Shown: positions 34,914 to 43,301 of the stretch, in pieces
Position numbering within the stretch: position 1 is the stretch's first letter
How the letters are laid out: every line of letters begins with the position of its first letter
Assembly (NCBI RefSeq): GCF_020567375.1
Contig: NZ_JAJBZM010000002.1
Location: 310,001 to 374,000 of the forward strand
Direction of reading: 5' to 3'
Source: Janibacter melonis
GTDB taxonomy: Bacteria; Actinomycetota; Actinomycetes; Actinomycetales; Dermatophilaceae
DNA: 64,000 nucleotides
Position numbers and translations under genes: made by a program
Notes under the pieces: model-generated
What the model was told of the DNA's origin: nothing
The model's database searches: none
Seen by the model: the letters and a program-made list of their open reading frames with translations, nothing else

Positions 34914-35921
34914 ATGGAGTACAGGTACCTCGGCAACAGCGGGCTGAAGATCAGCGAGATCACCTACGGCAACTGGTTGACCCACGGGTCCCAGGTCGAG
35001 AACGAGCAGGCGCACGCATGCGTGCGGACCGCGCTCGAGCAGGGGATCTCCACCTTCGACACCGCAGACGTCTACGCGAACACCAAGGCCGAGTCGGTCC
35101 TCGGCGAGGCCCTCAAGGGCGAGCGCCGCGAGAGCCTCGAGATCTTCACGAAGGTCTACTGGCCCACCGGCCCCGGCGGCAAGAACGACACCGGGCTGTC
35201 CCGCAAGCACATCATGGAGTCCATCAACGGCTCCCTGCAGCGGCTGCAGACCGACTACGTCGACCTCTACCAGGCCCACCGCTACGACACGGAGACCCCG
35301 CTCGAGGAGACGATGCAGGCCTTCGCCGACGTCGTGCGCCAGGGCAAGGCGCTCTACATCGGTGTCAGCGAGTGGACCGCCGACCAGATCCGCGAGGGCC
35401 ACCGCCTGGCTCGCGAGCTCGGCATCCAGCTCATCTCGAGCCAGCCGCAGTACTCGATGCTGTGGCGGGTCATCGAGCCCGAGGTCGTCCCGACCTGCGA
35501 GGAGCTCGGCATCAGCCAGATCGTGTGGAGCCCGATGGCCCAGGGCGTGCTGTCCGGCAAGTACCAGCCGGGCGCGCAGCCGCCCGAGGGCAGCCGCGCC
35601 GCCCACGAGGAGGCCGGCGCGAGCATGCGCGACTTCCTCAAGGACGACATCCTCAGCGCCGTCCAGGGTCTGAAGCCCGTCGCCGACGAGGCCGGGCTGA
35701 GCATGGCCCAGCTCGCGATCGCGTGGGTCCTGCAGAACGACAACGTCGCCGCGGCTCTCGTCGGGGCCTCACGCCCGGAGCAGGTCGTCGACAACGTCAA
35801 GGCCGCCGGCGTGCGTCTCGACGACTCCGTCATGACGAAGATCGACGAGGCCCTCGGCTCGGTCGTGCAGCGCGACGCGGGCCAGACCGCCGCGCGCTCG
35901 CCGAAGTCGCGCGTCGCCTGA
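34914..35921 (+). CDS. Aldo/keto reductase (potassium-channel beta-subunit-like)
   Basis: A 335-residue NADPH-dependent aldo/keto reductase. The catalytic tetrad can be placed: Asp and Tyr in FDTADVY, Lys in IFTKVYW, His in LYQAHRYD. The C-terminal VGASRPEQVVDNVKA binds the cofactor phosphate region. Similarity is closest to the AKR6/Kv-beta type by its YRYLGNSGLKISEITYG start. It is a single gene, followed by a perfect 18-base-pair hairpin. The natural substrate is unknown. Confidence 0.92.
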   Translation: MEYRYLGNSGLKISEITYGNWLTHGSQVENEQAHACVRTALEQGISTFDTADVYANTKAESVLGEALKGERRESLEIFTKVYWPTGPGGKNDTGLSRKHIMESINGSLQRLQTDYVDLYQAHRYDTETPLEETMQAFADVVRQGKALYIGVSEWTADQIREGHRLARELGIQLISSQPQYSMLWRVIEPEVVPTCEELGISQIVWSPMAQGVLSGKYQPGAQPPEGSRAAHEEAGASMRDFLKDDILSAVQGLKPVADEAGLSMAQLAIAWVLQNDNVAAALVGASRPEQVVDNVKAAGVRLDDSVMTKIDEALGSVVQRDAGQTAARSPKSRVA

Positions 35922-35933
35922 GCACCACGCGCA

Positions 35934-35974
35934 CGAAGGGGGCGGGGCCGGGTCATCCGGCCCCGCCCCCTTCG
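35934..35974. terminator. Strong bidirectional terminator with octamers at both stem ends
   Basis: CGAAGGGGGCGGGGCCGG (35934-35951) is perfectly complementary to 35957-35974 with a 5-base loop, between convergent genes. Each arm ends in the octamer. Confidence 0.85.
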
Positions 35975-35981
35975 CGTCTGC

Positions 35982-37193
35982 TCACACGAGCTCGCGCAGG
36001 CCCTCGAGCAGGCGGTCGACGTCGGAGTCGTCGGTGTACGGGGCGAGCCCGATGCGCACGCCCCCGGTCTCGCCCAGGCCGAGAGCCCGGCTGAGCTCGA
36101 TCGCGTAGAAGTGGCCCGCCGGTGCGGCGACGCCGCGCTGCGCGAGGTGGGCGCGCACGTCCTGGGGGTCGCGCCCCTCGAAGGTCACGAGGAGCGTCGG
36201 CGTGCGGTCCGGCGCGCCGGAGCGAAGGGAGACACCCGGCAGCTCGCGCAGCGCCGGCTCGAGACGGGCCAGCAGCGCGCTCTCGTGCTCGTGGAGCGCA
36301 GCGAAGCTGCGCTGCAGCCGTGCGCGGCGCGGCTCCTCGGTGTCGTCGCCGGGGGCGAGATCGGCGAGGAAGTCGATCGCGGCGGTGACGCCCGCCATGA
36401 GCTCGTAGGGCAGGGTCCCGAGCTCGAAGCGCTCGGGGACCGCGTCGCTCGACGGGAGCAGCTTGTCCATGTGGAGGGTCTCCAGGAGCGCGGGGTCGGC
36501 GCTCACGGTGCCGCTGTGGGGGCCGAGGAACTTGTAGGGCGAGCAGGCCCAGAAGTCGGCGCCCACGCCGGTGCGGTCGGGCAGGCGGTGCGCGCTCGAG
36601 TGCACCCCGTCGACCCAGAGCAGCGCCCCGACGCCGTGGGCCAGCACCGAGACCTCGGCGACGGGCGGGATGGTCCCGACGAGGTTGGACGCGGCCGTCA
36701 TGGCGACGAGCCGCGTGCGCTGCGTGACGACGGCCTCGAAGTGCTCGAGGCGCTGGTCGCCCGTCGCCGGGTCGAGCTCGGCCCAGCGCACGGTGGCGCC
36801 CGCCCGCTCGGCCGCCTGGACCCACGGGCGGATGTTCGAGTCGTGGTCGAGGCGGCTGACGACGACCTCGTCGCCGGGGCCCCACGTGCTCGCGAGCGCC
36901 CGCGAGAGGTCGTAGGTGATGGCGGTCGCGCTGCGCCCGAAGATCACGCCGCGCGGGTCGGTGCCCACGAGGTCGCCGATGGCGGCCCGGCAGCCCGCGA
37001 CGACCCCTTCGGCCCGTCGCTCGGAGGAGGTCACCGCGCCCCGGTTCGAGATCGAGGAGACGAGCGTCGCGGCGATCGCGTCCGCGACGACGTCGGGCGT
37101 CTGGGTGCCGCCGGGCCCGTCGAAGTGGGCCAGGCCCTGCACGAGCGAGGGGAAGTGGGAGCGGATGCGCTGCACGTCGTAGGCGGTCGTCAT
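35982..37193 (-). CDS. Class V aminotransferase (cysteine-desulfurase-like)
   Basis: A 403-residue PLP enzyme of the class V aminotransferase family. The PLP lysine is in ACSPYKFLGPHSG, and the Asp/His contacts are in LLWVDGVHSSAHRL. It starts MTTAYDVQRIRSHFPSL at the ATG at 37193; a second ATG lies three codons upstream. It resembles a cysteine desulfurase-like subgroup (VVSRLDHDSNIRPW) in which the sulfur-transferring Cys is not evident to me, so desulfurase activity is uncertain. It is divergent from pabC, with only 40 bases between the two starts. Confidence 0.88.
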   Translation of the reverse strand: MTTAYDVQRIRSHFPSLVQGLAHFDGPGGTQTPDVVADAIAATLVSSISNRGAVTSSERRAEGVVAGCRAAIGDLVGTDPRGVIFGRSATAITYDLSRALASTWGPGDEVVVSRLDHDSNIRPWVQAAERAGATVRWAELDPATGDQRLEHFEAVVTQRTRLVAMTAASNLVGTIPPVAEVSVLAHGVGALLWVDGVHSSAHRLPDRTGVGADFWACSPYKFLGPHSGTVSADPALLETLHMDKLLPSSDAVPERFELGTLPYELMAGVTAAIDFLADLAPGDDTEEPRRARLQRSFAALHEHESALLARLEPALRELPGVSLRSGAPDRTPTLLVTFEGRDPQDVRAHLAQRGVAAPAGHFYAIELSRALGLGETGGVRIGLAPYTDDSDVDRLLEGLRELV

Positions 37194-37220
37194 GGGGCAC
37201 ATCGTGCCCCCTGCGCCGCG

Positions 37221-37226
37221 TAGCGT
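37221..37226 (+). promoter_or_regulatory. -10 element for the pabC-like gene
   Basis: TAGCGT seven bases before the ATG (leaderless pattern). Confidence 0.5.
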
Positions 37227-37233
37227 GAGCGGC

Positions 37234-38109
37234 ATGCCCCGGGTCGTCGCCGTCCTCCGCCCCGACGGCCCCGAGGTCGTCGACCCGGCGCAGCCCGTCA
37301 TCACCGTCGACGACCTCGGCCTGACCCGCGGCGACGGGTGCTTCGACTCCGGTCTCGTCACCGACGACGGCGACGGGCACGTCGTGCGCGGCCTCGACGA
37401 CCACCTCGAGCGGCTGACGCGCTCGGCCGCAGCGCTCGAGATCACCCCTCCGCCGCGCGAGGCGTGGGTCTCGCTCGTCGACGCGGCCCTGGCCGCATGG
37501 GGCACCCCGGGCGACGCCTCCCTCAAGCTCGTCCTCACCCGCGGCCGCGAGTGGGACCCCGACGCGGGCCCGACGGCCTGGGCGGTCGTCTCGCCGCGGG
37601 CGTCGGGCCGGCCGCAGCGCGGCGAAGGGGGGAGCGACCCCGTCTCGGCGGTGACGCTCACCCGTGGTCACCCGAGCGACGCCTTCGAGGACGCCCCGTG
37701 GCTGCTCGGCGGGGCGAAGACCCTCTCCTACGTCGTCAACGTCGCCGCCCAGCGCGAGGCCGCACGGCGCGGGGCCGACGACGTCGTCTTCACCTCGACC
37801 GACGGGTACGCGCTCGACGCCCCGATGGCCGGGCTGCTCGTCGTGCGCGACGGACGCTGGCTCTCCACGCCCACCGGACCCACGGGCATCCTCGAGTCGC
37901 TGTCGGTGGCGACGATCCTGCGGGCCGCCGCCGAGGACGGGCAGGACAGCGCCTTCGAGCTCGTGCCGGTCGAGCACCTCTACGACGCCGACGGGGTGTG
38001 GCTCGTCGCCTCGAGCCGCGGCCCGACGCCGGTCGGCGAGCTCGACGGCCGCCCCCTCCGCGTCGACCCCGACCTCGTGGCCACGGCCGCCCGGTACGCC
38101 GGGTTCTGA
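37234..38109 (+). CDS. pabC: Aminotransferase class IV, probable aminodeoxychorismate lyase
   Basis: A 291-residue fold-type IV PLP enzyme. The PLP lysine is in LLGGAKTLSYVVNV; LTRGDGCFDSG and GPTGILESL are typical. Actinobacterial members with this start are annotated as 4-amino-4-deoxychorismate lyase, which makes p-aminobenzoate for folate. Branched-chain or D-amino acid transaminase activity cannot be excluded. No other pab gene is near. One octamer lies in the gene at about 37622, where it forces a GAA codon (GEGG). Confidence 0.8.
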   Translation: MPRVVAVLRPDGPEVVDPAQPVITVDDLGLTRGDGCFDSGLVTDDGDGHVVRGLDDHLERLTRSAAALEITPPPREAWVSLVDAALAAWGTPGDASLKLVLTRGREWDPDAGPTAWAVVSPRASGRPQRGEGGSDPVSAVTLTRGHPSDAFEDAPWLLGGAKTLSYVVNVAAQREAARRGADDVVFTSTDGYALDAPMAGLLVVRDGRWLSTPTGPTGILESLSVATILRAAAEDGQDSAFELVPVEHLYDADGVWLVASSRGPTPVGELDGRPLRVDPDLVATAARYAGF

Positions 38110-38195
38110 CCCGGTCGCGGTCCCTGGGCAGGCCCGGGTGCACCCTGGTCCCTCGACCCGCCCCGCGTCCTGGCGCGCAGAGCCCTCGACGTGGC

Positions 38196-38201
38196 TAGGC
38201 T
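38196..38201 (+). promoter_or_regulatory. -10 element for the alpha/beta hydrolase
   Basis: TAGGCT seven bases before the ATG at 38209, which supports that start over the one six codons upstream. Confidence 0.5.
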
Positions 38202-38208
38202 CCCCGCC

Positions 38209-39138
38209 ATGGAGACGCTGAGCATCCCTTCGCCCCACGACGGGCTGGCCCTGGCCACCTACGTGTGGGAGCCCGCCGGCGCGCCGAAGGCGGTCGTGCA
38301 GGTCGCGCACGGCATGGCCGAGCACGCCCAGCGCTACGACCGGCTCGCCCAGCGCCTCACCGCAGCCGGGTACGCCGTCGTCGCCCACGACCACCGCGGG
38401 CACGGGGCGACCGTCGACGACCCGAAGGACGCCGGCTACCTCGCCGACGCCGGCGGGTGGAGCGCCGCGATCGTCGACATGCGCGCCGTCGGGGCCGCCG
38501 CGCGGGAGCGCTTCGCCGGGGTCCCCTTCGTCCTCCTCGGCCACTCGATGGGCTCCTTCCTCTCCCGCGAGCTCGTCTCGCGCGGCAGCGCGGGCATCGA
38601 CGCGCTCGTGCTCTCGGGGACCATGGGCGACCCCGGGGCGCTCGGCAAGGTCGGGGCGCGCGTCGCGGCGCTCGAGGCGCGGCTGCGGGGCCGACGCCAC
38701 CCGTCGTCGCTGATGAACACGCTGACCTTCGGCTCCTTCAACAAGGAGTTCTCGCCCGCGCGGACCGACTTCGACTGGCTCTCGCGCGACACCGACGAGG
38801 TCGACGCCTACGTCGCCGACCCCCGCTGCGGCGCCGTCTTCACCTCCGGCTTCTTCGCGGACATGCTCGCCGGCGTGAGCGACCTGGCCAAGGACTCCAA
38901 CGCCGAGCGGATCCGCAAGGACCTGCCGATCTACCTGCTGTCGGGCAGCCAGGACCCCGTCGGCGGGCAGGCCGCCGTCGAAGCCGTGCAGGCGCAGTAC
39001 GAGCGGGTCGGGCTGACCGACGTCACCGCCCGGGTCTACCCCCAGGGGCGGCACGAGATGTTCAACGAGACCAACCGTGACGAGGTCGTCGACGACCTCG
39101 TCACCTGGCTCGACGAGACCGTCGCGCGCGTCGGCTGA
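38209..39138 (+). CDS. Alpha/beta hydrolase (monoacylglycerol lipase-like)
   Basis: A 309-residue serine hydrolase. The nucleophile elbow is LLGHSMGSFLS, the oxyanion segment is VAHGMAEHAQRYD with the HG motif of the lysophospholipase/monoglyceride lipase group, the acid is in LLSGSQDPVGG and the His in YPQGRHEMFNE. No signal peptide. It starts the plus-strand series that runs through DUF998 and small genes to 40444, with only six bases to the next start. The substrate is probably a lipid ester, by family. Confidence 0.88.
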   Translation: METLSIPSPHDGLALATYVWEPAGAPKAVVQVAHGMAEHAQRYDRLAQRLTAAGYAVVAHDHRGHGATVDDPKDAGYLADAGGWSAAIVDMRAVGAAARERFAGVPFVLLGHSMGSFLSRELVSRGSAGIDALVLSGTMGDPGALGKVGARVAALEARLRGRRHPSSLMNTLTFGSFNKEFSPARTDFDWLSRDTDEVDAYVADPRCGAVFTSGFFADMLAGVSDLAKDSNAERIRKDLPIYLLSGSQDPVGGQAAVEAVQAQYERVGLTDVTARVYPQGRHEMFNETNRDEVVDDLVTWLDETVARVG

Positions 39139-39144
39139 CCCGGC

Positions 39145-39828
39145 GTGAGCGCCGCTCGCACGCGGGTGCTCGGGCTGCTGCTGCTCCTGTCCGGCGCCTT
39201 CGTCGTCGCCGAGGTCGTCACCGCCTCGGCATGGACCGGGCCGGCGTACTCGTGGACCGGCACCGTCATCAGCGAGCTGGGCCGCACCGACTGCGGGGGC
39301 GGCGGTGCCCTCCCGACGTGCTCGCCGTGGCACGGGGTGATCAACGCGATGATGCTCGCCCAGGGTGTGCGGGTCGTCCTCGCCGTCGCCGTCGGCCTGT
39401 CGCTGCTGCGGGGAGCCGCGGGTCGTCTGGGGGTCGTGACCGCCGGTGCCGCGCTCGTCTACGGGGCGGGCATCGCCGGCGTCGGTCTCGCGCCCCTGTC
39501 CGACGCCGCCGTCGCCGGCTCGCCCGAGGCGCTGCGTCACGGGGTCGCCGCGCTCCTCGCGATCGGGGGCGGCGTGCTCGTCCTCGTGCTGCTCGCGGCG
39601 AGCCTGCGCCGCGACCACCCCAGGGCGGCCCTGCTGGCGGCGGTCCTCGCCGTGACGGGCACCGCGGGCGGGGTGGGCTTCGCCGTGCTGCCCGACCTGC
39701 AGGGGCTCACCGAGCGCGTCGCCGTCTACGCCCCCATCGCCTGGCAGGTCGTCGTGGGCTCGGTGCTGCTCGTCGTACCGGCCCGGACCGCCTCTCGTCG
39801 CGGGCCTGGCGCGGTCGCCGCGCCATGA
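39145..39828 (+). CDS. DUF998 family membrane protein
   Basis: A 227-residue integral membrane protein with about six helices (first one LGLLLLLSGAFVVAEVVT). The DUF998 features are an extracytoplasmic WTGTVISELG segment after helix 1 and GVGLAPLSD after helix 3. Cys residues in TDCGGGGALPTCSPW could form a disulfide outside. Starts at GTG 39145 and overlaps the next gene (ATGA). Function unknown; carried with a lipase-like gene. Confidence 0.85.
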   Translation: MSAARTRVLGLLLLLSGAFVVAEVVTASAWTGPAYSWTGTVISELGRTDCGGGGALPTCSPWHGVINAMMLAQGVRVVLAVAVGLSLLRGAAGRLGVVTAGAALVYGAGIAGVGLAPLSDAAVAGSPEALRHGVAALLAIGGGVLVLVLLAASLRRDHPRAALLAAVLAVTGTAGGVGFAVLPDLQGLTERVAVYAPIAWQVVVGSVLLVVPARTASRRGPGAVAAP

Positions 39829-40148
39829 GCACCCCCATGCCCCCGCTCGACCCGCGAGATGCCGGCGCGCCTCGCCGGCGCGGTCGACGGCGGCACACGG
39901 TGGCTGTCCTCGCCGGCTTCCTGCCCTCGGTGCCGCTGCTCCTGTGGCTCGCCCTCGTCGCCATCACCGAGGCCGTCGACCGGTCCTCGGCGCCGCAGCC
40001 CGGCGCCGTCGGTCAGGTGCTCGGGTGGACGCTCCTCGTCCTGCCGGTCACGCTCGTCCTCGGTCTGCCCCTCGTCGGCCTCGTCTACCTCGTCGCCGGG
40101 CTGCGGGACTCGCGGACCCGTCGTCGGGCGCCTGCGGTGGCACGATGA
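39825..40148 (+). CDS. Small two-helix membrane protein
   Basis: A 107-residue protein with a Pro/Arg-rich N-terminal tail (DPRDAGAPRRRGRRRH), two hydrophobic helices (about residues 25-46 and 65-92) and a basic C-terminus. Coupled by ATGA overlaps to DUF998 upstream and the acetyltransferase-like gene downstream, so it is surely translated with them. I do not recognise a family. Confidence 0.7.
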   Translation: MSTPMPPLDPRDAGAPRRRGRRRHTVAVLAGFLPSVPLLLWLALVAITEAVDRSSAPQPGAVGQVLGWTLLVLPVTLVLGLPLVGLVYLVAGLRDSRTRRRAPAVAR

Positions 40149-40444
40149 CGGACATGGCCGACATCGAGATCCGCAAGGACGAGCAGCGCTCCCGCTACGA
40201 GGCCGTCGTCGACGGCCAGGTCGCCGGGTACGCCGAGTACCGCGACCGCGGTGAGGCGATCCAGCTGCCGCACACCGTCGTCGAGGACGCGTACGAGGGG
40301 CAGGGCGTCGGCTCGGCGCTCGCACGCGGCGCGCTCGACGACGTGCGCGCGCAGGGCAAGCTCGTCGTCCCGACGTGCCCCTTCATCGCGTCGTACGTGG
40401 AGCGTCACGACGAGTACGCCGACCTCGTCGTCACCGGCTCCTGA
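40145..40444 (+). CDS. GNAT-like N-acetyltransferase (YjdJ type)
   Basis: A 99-residue short GNAT-fold protein of the type formed by a single acetyl-CoA-binding unit. The signature is DAYEGQGVGSALARGALDD, with the Q-x-x-G-x-A pyrophosphate loop, and then VPTCPFIASYVERHDEY, common to all YjdJ-like proteins. ATG at 40145 overlaps the previous stop. Substrate unknown; such small members may modify amino groups or bind CoA only. Confidence 0.88.
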   Translation: MTDMADIEIRKDEQRSRYEAVVDGQVAGYAEYRDRGEAIQLPHTVVEDAYEGQGVGSALARGALDDVRAQGKLVVPTCPFIASYVERHDEYADLVVTGS

Positions 40445-40488
40445 CCCCGCCCGGGGCGCCGACCAGGCGCGCCGGGGATGATGGGGAG

Positions 40489-41160
40489 GTGAGCTCATCC
40501 CCCTTCGCCGACCGCACCTTCGCCGCCGTCATCTTCGACAACGACGGGACCCTCGTGGACTCGAGCGGCTCCGTCGAGCGCTCGTGGGTGCGCTGGGCGC
40601 AGGAGCACGACGTCGACCCGCGCACGCTCGCCGGCCACCACGGCATGCCGGCGGCCGCGATCATCGACTCCGTCGCCCCGCACCTCGACGCGACGACCGC
40701 GCTCGCCCGCATCGACGAGCTCGAGCTCGCCGACGTCGAGGGGATCGTCGCACTGCCCGGCGTGCTCGTGGCGATCGCGGCCCTCGCCGAGCAGGGCGGG
40801 CGCTACGCCGTCGCGACCTCGGCCCACCGCGAGCTCGCCCAGGTGCGCCTGGCGACCGCGGGCATCGACGCCCCGGAGGCCTTCGTCACCGTCGACGACG
40901 TCGAGCGCGGCAAGCCCGCGCCCGACCCCTTCCTCCTCGCCGCGCAGCGTCTCGGCGTGGACCCGACCGACTGCCTCGTGTGCGAGGACGCCCCGAGCGG
41001 CATCGCCGCGGCCCGGGCCGCCGGGTGCGCGGTGCTCGCGGTCACCACGACCACCGAGCCCGGCGACCTCGGCGACGCCGACCTCGTCGTCGACTCGCTC
41101 GCCGACGTCTCCTTCGAGGTCGTCGACGGGCGAGTGCGCGTCACGCCCGTGGCAGGCTGA
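40489..41160 (+). CDS. HAD-family sugar-phosphatase-like hydrolase
   Basis: A 223-residue HAD hydrolase. Motif I is FDNDGTLVDS (nucleophile and acid Asp), motif II is ATSAH, the Lys of motif III is in VERGKPAPDPF and motif IV is CLVCEDAPSG. The cap domain is helical (subclass I). The GTG at 40489 is the only plausible start but has no spaced ribosome site. The tight layout (GATGAT six bases before) hints at a leaderless message. Resembles 2-deoxyglucose- or glycerol-phosphatases; substrate unproven. Confidence 0.88.
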   Translation: MSSSPFADRTFAAVIFDNDGTLVDSSGSVERSWVRWAQEHDVDPRTLAGHHGMPAAAIIDSVAPHLDATTALARIDELELADVEGIVALPGVLVAIAALAEQGGRYAVATSAHRELAQVRLATAGIDAPEAFVTVDDVERGKPAPDPFLLAAQRLGVDPTDCLVCEDAPSGIAAARAAGCAVLAVTTTTEPGDLGDADLVVDSLADVSFEVVDGRVRVTPVAG

Positions 41161-41164
41161 GGTC

Positions 41165-41662
41165 ATGGTCGAGCGCACGCAGCAGGACCGAGAGCTCGAC
41201 ACCTTCTGGTCTCTGGCCAGTCGTCGGCTGCGTCTGCCGGGCGTCCCGACCTACACCGGGGTCAACCCGCTCGGGCTGCTCCGCCCGCCGTCGTGGGCCT
41301 TCGGCTCGACGCCCGAGCAGGCCGACCGGCTCCTCGCGCTCGTCCTCGACGGCACGAAGACCGCCACCGCGAGCGCCCACTCCGACTACCTCTCGGCCGG
41401 CGAGCCGCTGCCCGAGGCGGGTGACCTCGGTATCGTCCTCGACGGGGCGGGTCACCCCCGGGCCCTCGTGCAGACGACTCACGTGCGGGTCATCCCCTTC
41501 GAGGACGTCGACGAGGACCACGCGCACGCCGAGGGCGAGGGCGATCGCAGCCTGCGCTACTGGCGGCTCGCGCACGAGCACTACTTCGAGGCGCACGCGG
41601 CCGGCGGCTACCGGCCGGACATGCCCGTCGTCCTCGAGCGGCTGCGGGTCGTCTACCCCTGA
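41165..41662 (+). CDS. ASCH domain protein
   Basis: A 165-residue ASCH-domain (PUA-like fold) protein, four bases after the HAD gene. Landmarks are WAFGSTPEQADRLLALVLDG, the TKTATAS turn of the ASCH signature (G-x-K-x-x-x-x) and HEHYFEAH. Such proteins bind or modify RNA or nucleosides. The size fits the YqfB/YhfF-like group. Its stop is five bases from the stop of the convergent ferritin gene. Some members hydrolyse acetylcytidine, but I cannot assign that here. Confidence 0.85.
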   Translation: MVERTQQDRELDTFWSLASRRLRLPGVPTYTGVNPLGLLRPPSWAFGSTPEQADRLLALVLDGTKTATASAHSDYLSAGEPLPEAGDLGIVLDGAGHPRALVQTTHVRVIPFEDVDEDHAHAEGEGDRSLRYWRLAHEHYFEAHAAGGYRPDMPVVLERLRVVYP

Positions 41663-41666
41663 GGGC

Positions 41667-42191
41667 TCAGGCGTCGGCGACGCGCGGTGCCATCGGGTCC
41701 TCGCCGCCGGCCTGCAGCTCGCGCTCGACGTAGGCCTCGATGTCGTTGACGTCGTCCTGGCTGCGCGCGACGACGGCGAGCAGGTCGTCCATGACGGCGA
41801 CCTCCTCGACCTGCTCCTTGATGAACCACTGCATGAACTGCTCGGCGGCGAAGTCGTCCTCCTGGCGCGCCGTGCGGGTCAGCCCGTGGATCTGCGTCGT
41901 GACCTCGCGCTCCTGGGCGAGGGCCCGCTCGACGGGGGCGACGACACCCTCGAAGCCGTTCACCGGCGCGGACACGGCGGGGATCTGCACCGGCTGGTCG
42001 GTGTCGATGAGGTAGCGCATCATCATCATCGCGTGGTCGCGCTCCTCGCGCGCCTGGCGGTAGAAGAAGCCGGCCATCTGCGGCATCGTCAGCGCGTCGT
42101 AGTGCACGGCGATCGCGACGTACTGCTGGTGGGCCGCGAACTCCTCACCGATCTGGACGTTGAGCTGGGCGGCGAAGCGCGAGGTCGTCAT
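41667..42191 (-). CDS. Non-heme ferritin
   Basis: A 174-residue ferritin iron-storage subunit. The four-helix bundle shows the dinuclear ferroxidase ligands: Glu in NVQIGEEFAAHQQYVA, Glu-x-x-His in REERDHAMMMM, Glu in RALAQEREVT and Gln/Glu in FIKEQVEEVAVMDD. No heme-binding Met motif is obvious, so a BfrB-like (non-heme) type is the best fit. Start is ATG at 42191, with TAGCCT eight bases upstream. An iron-box-controlled gene lies just upstream on the same strand. Confidence 0.9.
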   Translation of the reverse strand: MTTSRFAAQLNVQIGEEFAAHQQYVAIAVHYDALTMPQMAGFFYRQAREERDHAMMMMRYLIDTDQPVQIPAVSAPVNGFEGVVAPVERALAQEREVTTQIHGLTRTARQEDDFAAEQFMQWFIKEQVEEVAVMDDLLAVVARSQDDVNDIEAYVERELQAGGEDPMAPRVADA

Positions 42192-42199
42192 ACCGCGCA

Positions 42200-42205
42200 A
42201 GGCTA
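42200..42205 (-). promoter_or_regulatory. -10 element for ferritin
   Basis: TAGCCT on the minus strand, eight bases before the ATG. No iron box is seen here. Confidence 0.4.
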
Positions 42206-42245
42206 GGCAGACGGGGGGCTGCTGTCACGTGAGGACAGGCGAGCC

Positions 42246-42428
42246 TCAGGCGGCCTTCCTCAGCTTCGACTTCGCCTCGACGGTGACGAGCTTGCGCTTG
42301 TGGACGGCGTAACCCTCGGGCATCTTGCCCTCCTTGAGCAGACGGATCGGGCAGGAGTCGCAGCGCTTCTTGGACACGCAGCACTTCTGCTTGACCTTGA
42401 TCTTGCCGATCCGGACCTTCTTGCTCAC
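42246..42428 (-). CDS. Cys-rich basic 60-residue protein under an iron box
   Basis: A 60-residue, Lys/Arg-rich protein with four Cys in the first half (Cys16, Cys17, Cys23, Cys26: KCCVSKKRCDSCP), which could bind a metal or an iron-sulfur cluster. The GTG start is preceded by TACCGT at seven bases (leaderless) and, further up, by a DtxR/IdeR-type operator covering the spacer and -35 region. It therefore should be made when iron is scarce. It sits next to a ferritin gene. No characterised homologue comes to mind. Confidence 0.8.
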   Translation of the reverse strand: MSKKVRIGKIKVKQKCCVSKKRCDSCPIRLLKEGKMPEGYAVHKRKLVTVEAKSKLRKAA

Positions 42429-42435
42429 GAGAAGA

Positions 42436-42441
42436 ACGGTA
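42436..42441 (-). promoter_or_regulatory. -10 element of the Cys-rich small gene
   Basis: TACCGT on the minus strand, seven bases before the GTG start. Confidence 0.5.
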
Positions 42442-42445
42442 GCGC

Positions 42446-42464
42446 ACAGGTAAGCCTTGCCTCA
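42446..42464 (-). promoter_or_regulatory. DtxR/IdeR-type iron box
   Basis: Minus strand TGAGGCAAGGCTTACCTGT matches the consensus TWAGGTWAGSCTWACCTWA at 15 of 19 positions. It lies four bases upstream of the -10, over the spacer and -35 region, a position suited to repression by an iron-bound regulator. Confidence 0.7.
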
Positions 42465-42493
42465 CCATCTTCCGCAGGACGGAACGCGCCTGG

Positions 42494-43276
42494 TCAGACG
42501 AAGGGGTTGCCGTCCACCATCCCGGGCTCCGCGCCCGGCTCGGTGTAGTACTCGACGCCGAACATCGCCGTGTACGCCGGCGGCGGCATCTGCAGCATCC
42601 CCTGCACGTCCTCCTGGCTGCCGTGGCACTCCAGCGCGCGGCGCTTGCGGTCGAGGACGCCGGTGACGTCGACGCGGTGGTGGATCTGCTCCTGCGGCAG
42701 GCCGATCGGCTCGCCGTCCGCCATCGGCTCGTCGGCGTCCCACCCGGGGTCCATGCCCATCTCCTTCGCGGCGGCGATGCCGCGGCGGATCTCGTCGCGG
42801 TTCATCGTGCCCTCGAGCAGGCGGGGTCGGCGGGCAGCCAGCTCGGCGGCCCGGTGGGCGACGCGGTGGACCTGGACGTGGTCGGGGTGCCCGTAGCCGC
42901 CGTGCCAGTCGTAGCCGACGAGCACATCGGCGTCCTCCTCGTCGAGGATCGCGGCGAGGCGCCCGGCGGCCTCGTCGACGTCGGCGCCGTGGAAGGAGCC
43001 GTCGTGGGAGTTCTGCTCCCACCCGTGCATCCCGGAGTCGCGGTAGCCGAGCCACTCGACGCGCGCCGTCCCGGTGACCCGGGCGGAGGCCTCGGCCTCG
43101 GCACGGCGGTGGGCGGCCAGGCCGTCGACGCCGACCCCGTCGGGCACCGTGCCGAGCTCGCCGCCCGTCGCGTAGACGGCGACGACCCGCTGTCCGGCGT
43201 CGCTGGCGAGGATCATCGAGCCGGCCGTGCCGGAGGCCTCGTCGTCGGGATGGGCGTGGAGGAAGACGATGGTCAC
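42494..43276 (-). CDS. PIG-L family deacetylase (Mca/MshB-like)
   Basis: A 260-residue zinc amidase of the PIG-L/LmbE family. The zinc ligands are His and Asp in FLHAHPDDEASG and His in YGHPDHVQVHR. Actinobacterial relatives act in mycothiol metabolism (MshB deacetylase, Mca conjugate amidase), and the size and ends resemble those; I cannot separate the two. The start is a GTG at 43276. It is followed on the same strand by the small Cys-rich gene, but the iron box and promoter between them argue for separate control. Confidence 0.85.
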   Translation of the reverse strand: MTIVFLHAHPDDEASGTAGSMILASDAGQRVVAVYATGGELGTVPDGVGVDGLAAHRRAEAEASARVTGTARVEWLGYRDSGMHGWEQNSHDGSFHGADVDEAAGRLAAILDEEDADVLVGYDWHGGYGHPDHVQVHRVAHRAAELAARRPRLLEGTMNRDEIRRGIAAAKEMGMDPGWDADEPMADGEPIGLPQEQIHHRVDVTGVLDRKRRALECHGSQEDVQGMLQMPPPAYTAMFGVEYYTEPGAEPGMVDGNPFV

Positions 43277-43301
43277 CCGCCCATGATGTCTCAGCGGGCA
43301 A

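Noticed and set aside
35953-39618. A 1221-codon minus-strand frame across the aminotransferase and lipase region
   Set aside because: Shadow frame: its sequence matches no family, while the class V aminotransferase and plus-strand genes have clear motifs.
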